A stretch of DNA of 64,000 nucleotides from Brevibacillus composti (GTDB lineage Bacteria; Bacillota; Bacilli; Brevibacillales; Brevibacillaceae): positions 3,459,501 to 3,523,500 of the forward strand of contig NZ_CP066308.1 in NCBI RefSeq assembly GCF_016406105.1, in the 5' to 3' direction. Below the pieces are notes generated by a model, which made no database searches, was not told the origin of the DNA, and was given only the letters and a program-made list of their open reading frames with translations. Below, one piece after another: positions 26,637-34,823 of this stretch (position 1 is the stretch's first letter; the number at the start of each line of letters is the position of its first letter). The position numbers and the translations under genes are program-made.

Positions 26637-27063
26637 ACGTTCGGCCTCCCCTCCCTTTAGCCGCCACATACAGCGTGATCGCCATAAGCAGCAAATCCAG
26701 CTCATATCCTTTTTTCCCCGCCTCCCCGATCAGCCCGTTTTGCCACTTCACCGTCAGGATCGCTCCGGCCATGATCACTGCCAGCGCCCCTGCCGCATAG
26801 CGCGTCGCGACGCCGAGGATCAGCGCCATGCCTCCGGCGAGCTCGATGGCGATGACCGGATAAGCCAGCCATTCCGGCAGTCCCACACTGCCGAACCACT
26901 CGGTCACGCTGCCCATCCCCTGTTTCCATTTGGCGAGGCCATGCGCCCAAAAGACAAGGCCGGTGACGATCCGCAGCAGGGTATAGGCGGCCTGCTCCAG
27001 CTGACCCCGCCATGTGAGCACGCCTGCTGCGCCCGCCTCGCCGCTCCCCTTGTGTCGGCTCAT
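26635..27063 (-). CDS. DoxX family membrane protein
   Basis: 142 aa from the ATG at 27063 with AAGGAGAAG upstream. Four membrane helices and the DoxX pattern 'LLRIVTGLVFWAHGLAKW', 'PVIAIELAGGMALILGVATR' and 'AGAILTVKWQNGLIG'. DoxX-type proteins take part in redox or thiol-stress functions in several bacteria; the specific role here is unknown. Single gene convergent with the 25866 gene. Confidence 0.88.
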   Translation of the reverse strand: MSRHKGSGEAGAAGVLTWRGQLEQAAYTLLRIVTGLVFWAHGLAKWKQGMGSVTEWFGSVGLPEWLAYPVIAIELAGGMALILGVATRYAAGALAVIMAGAILTVKWQNGLIGEAGKKGYELDLLLMAITLYVAAKGRGGRT

Positions 27064-27204
27064 CTCTTCTTCTCCTTTTCCGTCTTTTGCCCTTCCCCTA
27101 CCTACTCTATGCGCCTTGTCCCGCAAACAGAAAAACCCGGACGATTCGTCCAGGTCTTTAATGCAATGCCAGCGTCAACGGGAAGCCAAGCCGTGGGAAT
27201 GTCC

Positions 27205-28464
27205 TCACGAAGCAGATGCGCTTTTTTCAGCTACCCCGGCATCCCTTTGTTTTTTCACGTAAAGATGGCGTCCCGCCGCATAGAAAAAGAGGCTGGCTAC
27301 GGCAAGCACCGCCATCACCAGAAACATGACCGGTCCTCCGTATGCGGACAAAATCAACCCGCCCGCCCAAGGGCCGAGGAAGCTGCCCAGCTCGCTTATG
27401 CCCTGCGCGCCATAATAGGTCCCGCGCATCTGCGGGGGCGCTATCTGGTCGATCTGGGCATATTCGGCAGGAATGATAAGAATCTCACCAAATGTAAATA
27501 CGACCATCGCGATGAGAAAAGCGCTCCAGCCTTGGGAGAAAGCAAATCCTACTTCGCCCACGGCCATCAGCAGCCCTCCCGCCGCAATCCGGTGAAACAG
27601 AGTATAGCGCTCCGCCCAGCGCGTCAGCGGAATCTGCAGCAGCAATACGGTCAAGCCGTTGATGCTCATCATCGCACTGAACAGGGCGACGCCGTCATGA
27701 AATTGGTCGCTGAGGTATTGGGACAGCGTCACCGACATCTCCCCGTGGACGGTGACGAGCAGCACGCTCCCCAGCACAAACATCAGCAAAACGACGTCGC
27801 GGCTCATCACCTGCCAGATCTGGGAGAGGCGCGGCTTGGCGGCAGGATCGTCGCCACCCGGAGCATCCCCGACCTGGTATTTGCGGCAGGCGTAGGCCAG
27901 GACACCCGCGAACAGCACGTACATCACAGCCGTCAGCCAGAACGTCATCCCGCTTCCGGCAATACCGAGATAAGCTCCCAGCATCGGCCCGATGGCATAG
28001 CCGACGTTATTGGCCAGATAGCGGTTGGCAAATACGCGGAAACGCTTGTCCTCCGGGGTCAAGTCCCCCATCAGCGCCTTGGAGATCGTCGCGTAAAACG
28101 AGGCAGCCAAGCCCCTCAAAATGCTCCCCACAAGGAGCAACAGCGGATCATTGGTCACCGTAAATCCGGCAAATGAGGCGGCCATCAGCAGCATGGAGAG
28201 AAGCATCAGCTTGCGCCGTCCAAACAAGTCGGACAAGACCCCGCCGAGAAAACCGCCGACCATCCCCGCCAGCGGGCCCGCCCCGATAATGATCCCGATC
28301 TCTGCCGGTGACAGCGTGGTCGTGTCACTCAGCAAAATCGCCAGAAACGGCATACTCATCGACTGTGTCAGCATGACAAAAACAGTTCCGGCCATCAGGA
28401 GATGGACCACCGGATGCTGCGCGGCCCAGAGCTGCTTCATGCGGTCTTGCACTCGGCTCCTCAT
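27205..28464 (-). CDS. MFS transporter, probable drug exporter
   Basis: 419 aa, 12 helices, with the loop motif 'GVLSDLFGRRKLMLLS' and a motif-C-like 'NNVGYAIGPMLGAYLG'. Its start overlaps the stop of the upstream ArsR-type regulator by 4 nt, so the two are co-transcribed and coupled. That pairing suggests substrate-dependent control of efflux. Substrate unknown. A Lys-rich C-terminal tail extends into the cytosol. Confidence 0.85.
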   Translation of the reverse strand: MRSRVQDRMKQLWAAQHPVVHLLMAGTVFVMLTQSMSMPFLAILLSDTTTLSPAEIGIIIGAGPLAGMVGGFLGGVLSDLFGRRKLMLLSMLLMAASFAGFTVTNDPLLLLVGSILRGLAASFYATISKALMGDLTPEDKRFRVFANRYLANNVGYAIGPMLGAYLGIAGSGMTFWLTAVMYVLFAGVLAYACRKYQVGDAPGGDDPAAKPRLSQIWQVMSRDVVLLMFVLGSVLLVTVHGEMSVTLSQYLSDQFHDGVALFSAMMSINGLTVLLLQIPLTRWAERYTLFHRIAAGGLLMAVGEVGFAFSQGWSAFLIAMVVFTFGEILIIPAEYAQIDQIAPPQMRGTYYGAQGISELGSFLGPWAGGLILSAYGGPVMFLVMAVLAVASLFFYAAGRHLYVKKQRDAGVAEKSASAS

Positions 28465-29390
28465 CGGCGGCGATCTCCGTTTCGGAGAAAGCGGGAGAGC
28501 AGCCCGGGCAGCTCCTCCAGCGCCGACTCCCGCAGACTGTAAGCGTGTGGAGCGGTGTGATCCAGGTAATGAGCGCGGATCAGCCCCGCCCTCCTCAGCG
28601 CCGTCACATGGTGGTGCACCGTGCTTTTCGCCAGCGAGACGGCTTGCTGCAGTTCGCCCAGGGTATGGCTTTTTTCGGCCAAGGCCCGCAGGATCAGCAG
28701 CCGTTTTTCGTCAGCCAGGCACTGGGTGATTCCCAGCAGCTTGGCGATCGGTTCTTCGCGGATCAGCTCTCCGTCGATCACGGGATACAGCACCGTGGCC
28801 ATCGACCCGTGAAAATCCAGGATGGTCGCGGGGGCACAGTGGACCTGCGGCACGAGCACCACCCGCTGCAGACTTTCCGTAGGCTCGATCCAGATGCCGT
28901 TGGTGGCCGCGTCGATCAGGGCAGGACCGTCGAGCGTGGCGGCCAGCTGCTGAAAATGACGCGCACTCTCTCTCACCTGTTCGGAAGAGAAGGTCTGGAG
29001 GCGGGAAAAATACGTCTCGTTCCAGCGGGTGAGCAATGACAGCGACTTGTCGCGAATTTCCCCGAGATTGAGCGGAATGGCGTCCACCCAGGGAGCCAGC
29101 CGCTCGTACATTTCGCCGGCCGGAAGCCCCTCCAGCCAAGCGAGAAAGGCTTCGACGCTCTCCTTTTGCGGAGACTGCGCGGCTAAGAGGACGATCCGGT
29201 GCAACACCTCCCAGCGTTCATCCTCCAGCTCGGCGGCAAAAGAGGCGGGAAGCTGCTGCCGGGTCTGTTCCCTCCAGGCGGAGCCGAGCCAAAAGTGTTT
29301 GCTTTCTTTTTGATTCACATACGCGTAAAAGCTGATCAGGCACTCGTAAATCGGAGAGTATTCGATTTGAATAGAATATACATTTTTCAT
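28461..29390 (-). CDS. ArsR-type HTH regulator with DUF5937-like N-terminal domain
   Basis: 309 aa. The N-terminal 200 residues form a helical ligand-binding-type domain ('IQIEYSPIYECLISFYAYVN' onset). The C-terminal winged helix reads 'QCLADEKRLLILRALAEKSH' and 'LAKSTVHHHVTALRRAGLI', typical of ArsR-like repressors. No metal-binding Cys pair is seen, so it senses something else. It precedes and overlaps the MFS gene, and probably controls it. The 29391-29592 region upstream should hold the operator; I see TATACTGTATC there but do not call it. Confidence 0.82.
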   Translation of the reverse strand: MKNVYSIQIEYSPIYECLISFYAYVNQKESKHFWLGSAWREQTRQQLPASFAAELEDERWEVLHRIVLLAAQSPQKESVEAFLAWLEGLPAGEMYERLAPWVDAIPLNLGEIRDKSLSLLTRWNETYFSRLQTFSSEQVRESARHFQQLAATLDGPALIDAATNGIWIEPTESLQRVVLVPQVHCAPATILDFHGSMATVLYPVIDGELIREEPIAKLLGITQCLADEKRLLILRALAEKSHTLGELQQAVSLAKSTVHHHVTALRRAGLIRAHYLDHTAPHAYSLRESALEELPGLLSRFLRNGDRRR

Positions 29391-29592
29391 TCGATCACCA
29401 TCGAACAGTTATTTTGGATAGGTATACTGTATCTCCCCGTGGATGATTTTGTCAATGGATTTGAAAAAAAAAGAAACGCGGAATCGGCATCCGCGTATTG
29501 TCCCAAGATCTTTATGCGGTTGTCTGCCGGGTGTGGCACACCTTCTCACCCGAGCCCGTCGCACGCGGGGAAAGGGGAAATGATTCCCCCGC

Positions 29593-30555
29593 TTAGACAA
29601 ACGGAGGGCTCCACGCTTTTTTCCGCCAACCCAGCTTCAGCGAGACGACATTCAGCTTGCGGTCCAGACGCACATCCACGCCAAAAGGAAGCTGGCTGTC
29701 ATACCAGAAGCGAACATCGCTCCAGATGACCTCATATCCGTCCTGCAGCTCCTTGCAGGTCACATGGATTCGCTGAGCAAAGCCGAGAAAGGCGCGCACG
29801 CCGTCCACGCCCATCGTAGCCCGGATGATGTCGCTCTCTCGCTCCTTTTGATAGAGATCCTCCAGACAGACCCGTCCGTACTCCACTTTTCCCGTATAAA
29901 ACTGGCGATCCGTCTCCACGACGAACCGCCAGAGAAACGGGTGAAAACTGGGAATCACATGGCAGATGCCCGCGACACCCAGCTGCCTTTGAACCTGCCG
30001 AATCAGCCATTGATGCTGGCAGGCGCGCAGGCCGATATAGCCTGCCGACAGCAGATAAGCCGCTGCGCAGATCGTCCCTGGCTTTCCGCCGAAAAACAGC
30101 CACCACACCACAGCAGCCGCATGCAGGACAAAGAGAAACGGTTCAAAAATGGCCAAGATATCGAGATGCACCCAGCGGCGCGAAAAGGGGCGCAGGCACT
30201 GAACCCCATACGTATTGAGCATATCGAGAAATACATGAAACACGACCGCGGCAAAGGACCACAGATACAGCACCCCGAGCTGCTCCCAGACGCCGCAGCC
30301 CGCCGCGACAGCCAGCGCTATCACGCCCGGCCAGAGAAAGAGAGCCGGAATCGAGTGCGTCACTCCGCGGTGGTAACGGATGTAGGCCGTCGCTCCACGC
30401 ACTCGCACGACCGTGTCAAAATCAGGAGCGTGCGAGCCGACTACGGCCGCAATCATCACAGCCTGCGCCAGCGCCGGATCGCCCGCTACTCCCGGACTCA
30501 GATGCGCCAATCCTCCCAATGTGACTCCCAGCAACAGATGGCTTCCCGTATCCAC
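29593..30555 (-). CDS. yfhP: YfhP-like membrane protein (YdjM/metal-dependent hydrolase family)
   Basis: 320 aa. The start 'MDTGSHLLLGVTLGGLAHL', 'VGSHAPDFDTVVRVRGATAY' and 'YHRGVTHSIPALFLWP' are the YfhP pattern of conserved His/Asp residues at the face of a five-helix membrane domain. The C-terminal 140 residues are soluble. Annotated in relatives as an inner-membrane metal-dependent hydrolase; in Bacillus subtilis it is a predicted regulator near yfhQ. Enzyme activity is not proven. Single gene. Confidence 0.88.
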   Translation of the reverse strand: MDTGSHLLLGVTLGGLAHLSPGVAGDPALAQAVMIAAVVGSHAPDFDTVVRVRGATAYIRYHRGVTHSIPALFLWPGVIALAVAAGCGVWEQLGVLYLWSFAAVVFHVFLDMLNTYGVQCLRPFSRRWVHLDILAIFEPFLFVLHAAAVVWWLFFGGKPGTICAAAYLLSAGYIGLRACQHQWLIRQVQRQLGVAGICHVIPSFHPFLWRFVVETDRQFYTGKVEYGRVCLEDLYQKERESDIIRATMGVDGVRAFLGFAQRIHVTCKELQDGYEVIWSDVRFWYDSQLPFGVDVRLDRKLNVVSLKLGWRKKAWSPPFV

Positions 30556-30764
30556 GCCGATCCCTCCGAGACTTTTTTAGGCCGGCAACCAGCGGCCCTT
30601 TTCCCACATCGACAGCGAAACCTCACTGGACCGCAGCATCCTTTCATCATGACGGCCACTTCTTTTACAGTACGAAAAAGACGTATGGCTTTCGTCAAGC
30701 AGAGGTAAAGGTTTCTTTAAACTTTCTTCGCCGCGCTCGGGCCAGGCCGGAGCAGACAGGCAAC

Positions 30765-30795
30765 AAAAAACCGGCCGCACGCCAGCGGCCGGTTG
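30765..30795 (-). terminator. Terminator of pepF
   Basis: On the minus strand ACCGGCCGC and GCGGCCGGT stack with TTTTTTG following, 60 nt past the pepF stop. Confidence 0.88.
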
Positions 30796-30854
30796 TTCTC
30801 TTTCCCCATTCTTTTCCTTTTGGACAAAGGTGATTCTGTTCTGTCAGTCCCGCT

Positions 30855-32639
30855 CTATTCCGTCAGTCGGAGGAACTCCTCGATATCCGCCACTGCCAGG
30901 TCGACAGCCGTCTGCCAGAAGGCGACCGTCGTAATATCCTCGCCCAGATGGCGCATCGCCAACTCCTCCACCGTCATCCGTCCCGTATCCCGCAGGAGCG
31001 CATCGTATTTCTCGGCAAAGCCGGGCCCCTCCTGCAGCGCCCGAGCGTAGACGCTCAAGCTGAACAGATAGCCAAAGGTGTACGGGAAGTTGTAAAACGG
31101 ATAGCTGGTGATGTAAAAATGCAGCTTGGATGCCCAGAAGTGCGGCTCGTAGGCAGAAAGCGCATCGCAATAGGCTTCTTTTTGCGCTTCCACCATCAAG
31201 CGATTGAGCTCACCCACGCTGACCAGCCCTTTTTTCCGCTGTTCGTAAAAGCGCTTCTCGAACAGAAAGCGCGCCTGGATGTTCATGAAAAAGGCGACGC
31301 ATTGCTGCAGCTTGTCTTCCAGGAGAGAGAGGCGCTCCTCGTCGCTCTTTGCATGCTTCACCGCGGCATCGGCGACGATCATTTCGGCAAAGGTGGAAGC
31401 CGTCTCCGCCACATTCATGGCATAGTTTTGCGCCAGCGGCGGGAGCCCGCTCACGACCTGCTGGTGGTAGGCGTGGCCCAGTTCATGCGCCAGCGTCGAG
31501 ACGTTTTTCGCATGGCCGGCGTAGGTCATGAACACGCGGGATTGTCCCGACACCGGAAAGCTGGAGCAGAAGCCTCCGGGACGCTTGCCCGCCCGGTCCT
31601 CCGCCTCAATCCAGCCCTCTTCAAAAGCCCGGCGGGAGAAGCGGGCCAACTCCGGGTGAAAGCGATCGAACTGCTCCAGGATAAAGGCAGCCGCTTCGTC
31701 ATAGGAGACTTGCTGCTGGTTGCTTCTGATCGGTGCGGCGACGTCATGCCAGCTCAGCTTCTCCACGCCGAGCAGCCGGGCTTTCCGGTTCAGATAGGAG
31801 ACCAGGCGGTCCTTGCGGTTGTTGATCGCCTCCCACATGGCGTCCAGCGTCCCCTCCTGCATGCGGCCGATATCCAGCGGTTCCCGCAGGACGGAGTCCC
31901 AGCCGCGATGGCGGTAGAGCGCCAGCCGGAAACCGGCCAGATGGTTGAGCGCTTTGGCGAACAGCTCCGCTTCCTTCGCCCAGGCTTCATTCCATTTGGC
32001 AAATACCTGTTCGCGCACCGAACGGTCCGGATGATACCCCAGGTTGGCGGCCTGCCCGACAGAGAGCTGCTTGATCTCTCCCTCTATCTCTACTTCCAGG
32101 CTCATGCGCCCGGTGACGGCGTTGGAGAGGTCCTGCCAGGCGTGATAGCCATCGACGGCCAGATCATTGGCCAGCTTTTCCTGTTCGGGAGACAGCTTCT
32201 CCTGGGCGCGTCTCCGCCGCTCTTGGAGCGGAAAAGCAACGGGCTCCACCTCGGGCAGAGACAGCATGCCTTTCCACGTAGTCTCATCCAGCTTCATCAG
32301 ATGCACATCCCAGGCGGTCAGCACGGAGGCGAAGGCGGCGGACAGACTTTTGACGCGTCCGCCCAGCAGGGTCGCCTGCTCATCCTTCACGTTTTGCGCG
32401 GTCAGGCAGGAGATAAAAGCTCCCGCTTCTTTTAGACGCACGGCGATGCTCTGGATGCCAGTCAGGGCCGCCTGAAATGTCGCTTGCTCCGCGAGGGAGA
32501 GGGCCTCCTGCTGCAACTGTCCATCCCATGACGAGATATCCGCTTCCAGTTGGTCTAGATATGTGCGAAACGCTTCCGATGCGCTTCCTCCGGGAAAGAA
32601 AACATCCAGATCCCAGCGCTGCGGCAATTGTTTTTCCAT
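30855..32639 (-). CDS. pepF: Oligoendopeptidase F, M3 family metallopeptidase
   Basis: 594 aa, the size of the PepF/M3 group. The zinc motif HELGH lies at residues 385-389 ('STLAHELGHAYH') with a downstream Glu in 'NVAETASTFAEMI'. The helical N-terminal half matches the PepF substrate-channel domain. It cleaves short peptides in the cytosol and serves peptide turnover. GGAGG lies before the ATG. Single gene with a terminator. Confidence 0.93.
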   Translation of the reverse strand: MEKQLPQRWDLDVFFPGGSASEAFRTYLDQLEADISSWDGQLQQEALSLAEQATFQAALTGIQSIAVRLKEAGAFISCLTAQNVKDEQATLLGGRVKSLSAAFASVLTAWDVHLMKLDETTWKGMLSLPEVEPVAFPLQERRRRAQEKLSPEQEKLANDLAVDGYHAWQDLSNAVTGRMSLEVEIEGEIKQLSVGQAANLGYHPDRSVREQVFAKWNEAWAKEAELFAKALNHLAGFRLALYRHRGWDSVLREPLDIGRMQEGTLDAMWEAINNRKDRLVSYLNRKARLLGVEKLSWHDVAAPIRSNQQQVSYDEAAAFILEQFDRFHPELARFSRRAFEEGWIEAEDRAGKRPGGFCSSFPVSGQSRVFMTYAGHAKNVSTLAHELGHAYHQQVVSGLPPLAQNYAMNVAETASTFAEMIVADAAVKHAKSDEERLSLLEDKLQQCVAFFMNIQARFLFEKRFYEQRKKGLVSVGELNRLMVEAQKEAYCDALSAYEPHFWASKLHFYITSYPFYNFPYTFGYLFSLSVYARALQEGPGFAEKYDALLRDTGRMTVEELAMRHLGEDITTVAFWQTAVDLAVADIEEFLRLTE

Positions 32640-32967
32640 ATGTATCCCTCCTTGATGCCATTGTAACGCAATGCCTGCAGAAAGTGCAGGAAATTGCCAA
32701 AAATGTATAAATTATGAAACAACTGCACCAAATCAAAAAAATAATTCAATTGATCTAAAGGAATTGAAAGAGGTGCATTACCATATGGTACCTCTTTGAC
32801 GGGCCTGTTGTCCATGGGGAAGCGGGGCCGCCGGAAAATCGGGCAGCAGACGGATTCGAACCGGCCAGGAGGCGGCTCGGTTCTCCTCGATTTAAAAAAA
32901 GACGCACAGATGCGCCTTGGCGCTTCCATACGTCCTTTTCATTCGATATTCTCTTCATCCATGCTTC
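32640..32967. other. Intergenic region between pepF and mobB
   Basis: AT-rich in its first half (pepF promoter side), no gene. Contains a perfect 8-bp stem AAAGAGGT/ACCTCTTT (about 32768-32797, with an internal CCATATGG palindrome), a segment on the minus strand resembling a tRNA T-arm (GGTTCGAATCC near 32851-32861) without a matching acceptor 5' half, and the mobB terminator. Confidence 0.5.
32894..32916 (-). terminator. Terminator of the moeA-mobB operon
   Basis: On the minus strand GGCGCA, loop TCTG, and TGCGTC are followed by TTTTTTT, 52 nt past the mobB stop. Confidence 0.88.
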
Positions 32968-33483
32968 TCATTGGTCTTGGGATTGGGTGTACCTATCAAG
33001 AATGAATCTGGCGAGCTCATCCTCATCCCGCTGGAGACGATACACAGGCAAGCCAGGATGGGCGTAGTCTTCCCAGCTGACCACAGCCAGGACATGAGTG
33101 ACCTGCGAAAGCAGCTCCTCATCCCCGGGCTCGCGCAGGAGCACCAGCTTGGGATACCCTTCCCGCTTGAAGCCTTCAACCAGCACCAGATCTGCCCCGG
33201 CCGCTGCCATGCGGGCGATCAGCTCGGCCAATCCGAGCGGCCGCTGCTCCAGCATCGCCGTTTTGGTCCGCGACGAGATCGCCACCAGCGAGGCTCCGGC
33301 TTCGCGGTATTTCCACGTGTCTTTGCCCGGCTGATCCCATTCAAAATCATGGCCGCCATCATGCTTGACGACGCCTACGCGTATGCCTGTCCGCTCCAAA
33401 AGCGGAATGAGCCTGGTCAGGAGCGTCGTCTTCCCGGAGTTGGAATAGCCGACGAACTGGATGACGACCGGCTTCTTCTTCAT
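32968..33483 (-). CDS. mobB: Molybdopterin-guanine dinucleotide biosynthesis protein MobB
   Basis: 171 aa from the ATG at 33483 (GGGAG upstream); the open frame runs further 5' into moeA without a site. P-loop 'FVGYSNSGKTTLLTRLI', 'VGVVKHDGGHDFEWDQPGKD', and 'DLVLVEGFKREGYPKLVL' are MobB hallmarks. It binds GTP and assists MobA in attaching GMP to Mo-molybdopterin. It follows moeA by 20 nt, in an operon. Confidence 0.93.
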   Translation of the reverse strand: MKKKPVVIQFVGYSNSGKTTLLTRLIPLLERTGIRVGVVKHDGGHDFEWDQPGKDTWKYREAGASLVAISSRTKTAMLEQRPLGLAELIARMAAAGADLVLVEGFKREGYPKLVLLREPGDEELLSQVTHVLAVVSWEDYAHPGLPVYRLQRDEDELARFILDRYTQSQDQ

Positions 33484-33503
33484 GCTCTCATCTCCCTGTT
33501 CCC

Positions 33504-34772
33504 TCATACCTGTACCCGCTCCCAGCTCGGCATCGCATGGGGAAGCACCTCGACCAGCTCGCCCGCCTGCTTGCCTCTGCCGCCGGGAGGAATGATGGCA
33601 AAACACTCGCTCATCGACATCGTGCACAGATTGCCGGCTTTGTGATTCCAATCCGGCCAGACGTACAGCCGGCCCCCCTCCTCGGTCAGCCGGCCGCGGA
33701 GATAGCGCGGATAGGGGCAGGGCTTGTCATAGGTCTCCCCGAGAGTGGCCCAGATGGTCGGGCCCGGGCTTGCGCCGGTCTGCTCTCCGGAGAGAGTCCG
33801 CACGGCAGGCAAGAGGAAGAGACAGGCGCCGAGAAAGCAAGCGCCGGGATTGCCGGACAAAGCGCAGATCAGCTTGTTTTGATAGCGCAGGGCAGTCGTC
33901 GGGCTCCCCGGACGCATCGCTACCTTGTTGAACAGGAGCGCCACATCCGGCTCATCCGCCAGGCTGGCGATCACATCAAAGTCGCCTACCGACACGCCGC
34001 CCGATGTCACGAGCATGTCTACATCCTCCAAACAGGCCGCCAGCCGTGCCTTCGCGGCGGCTGGCTCATCGGGCAGACCTTCCAGCATCACCGGGATTCC
34101 GCCCGCCTCCGCGATCATGGCCGCGAGCATGATCGCATTGCTGTTGCGGATTTTCCCCGGCACCAGCGGCTCGTCTATCCCGAGCAGCTCCGGCCCGGTC
34201 GACAGCAGGCCGATGCGGGGCTTTTTGACGACCGGCACCCATTTGTAGCCAAAGGTGGCCAGGATCGCCAGCGTGCCCGGATTGATCCGCTCTCCCGCTT
34301 TGGCCACGACGCTGCCCGCGGGCACCTCCTCGCCTCGACGGGAGAGGTTTTCCCCCGCTCGCAGGGAGCGCTTCAACCGCACCTCCCGTGCGAGCTGGCC
34401 GGGCTGCTCCGTCTGCTCAAACATGATGACGGCATCCGCCCCCTCCGGCAGCATGGCCCCCGTCATAATCCGGGTTGCCTTCCCCGGGCCCAAAGCGATC
34501 CGGGGGACTTCGCCGGCCGCGATGGTTTCCACCACTTCCAGGGTAACCGGCCGATCCGCGCTCGCCCCTGCCGTATCCGCTGCCCTGACGGCAAAACCGT
34601 CCAGTGGCGAACGGTCAAACGGCGGCAAATCACAGGTCGCCGTGATATCTCTGGCCAGGATTCGCCCCGCTGCCTCATAGATGGCGATCTGCTCCTCTCC
34701 CTGTCTTTCCAGCTCAGACAAAAGTCTTCGAGTCGCTTCTTCTACGCTGATCGTCTGCCTGTGAAAGCGCAT
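33504..34772 (-). CDS. moeA: Molybdopterin molybdenumtransferase MoeA
   Basis: 422 aa. MoeA hallmarks: 'CDLPPFDRSPLDGFAVRAAD', 'RIMTGAMLPEGADAVIMFEQ', 'LLSTGPELL' and 'DMLVTSGGVSVGDFDVIASL'. It inserts molybdate into adenylylated molybdopterin. Lies between the FdhF-like oxidoreductase gene (51 nt upstream) and mobB; the three are likely one transcript supplying cofactor to the oxidoreductase. Confidence 0.94.
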   Translation of the reverse strand: MRFHRQTISVEEATRRLLSELERQGEEQIAIYEAAGRILARDITATCDLPPFDRSPLDGFAVRAADTAGASADRPVTLEVVETIAAGEVPRIALGPGKATRIMTGAMLPEGADAVIMFEQTEQPGQLAREVRLKRSLRAGENLSRRGEEVPAGSVVAKAGERINPGTLAILATFGYKWVPVVKKPRIGLLSTGPELLGIDEPLVPGKIRNSNAIMLAAMIAEAGGIPVMLEGLPDEPAAAKARLAACLEDVDMLVTSGGVSVGDFDVIASLADEPDVALLFNKVAMRPGSPTTALRYQNKLICALSGNPGACFLGACLFLLPAVRTLSGEQTGASPGPTIWATLGETYDKPCPYPRYLRGRLTEEGGRLYVWPDWNHKAGNLCTMSMSECFAIIPPGGRGKQAGELVEVLPHAMPSWERVQV

Positions 34773-34823
34773 GGCTCAATCCTCCTTCTCCCTGCTCCCT
34801 GTTCCGCAAACGGTCACCTCCGC

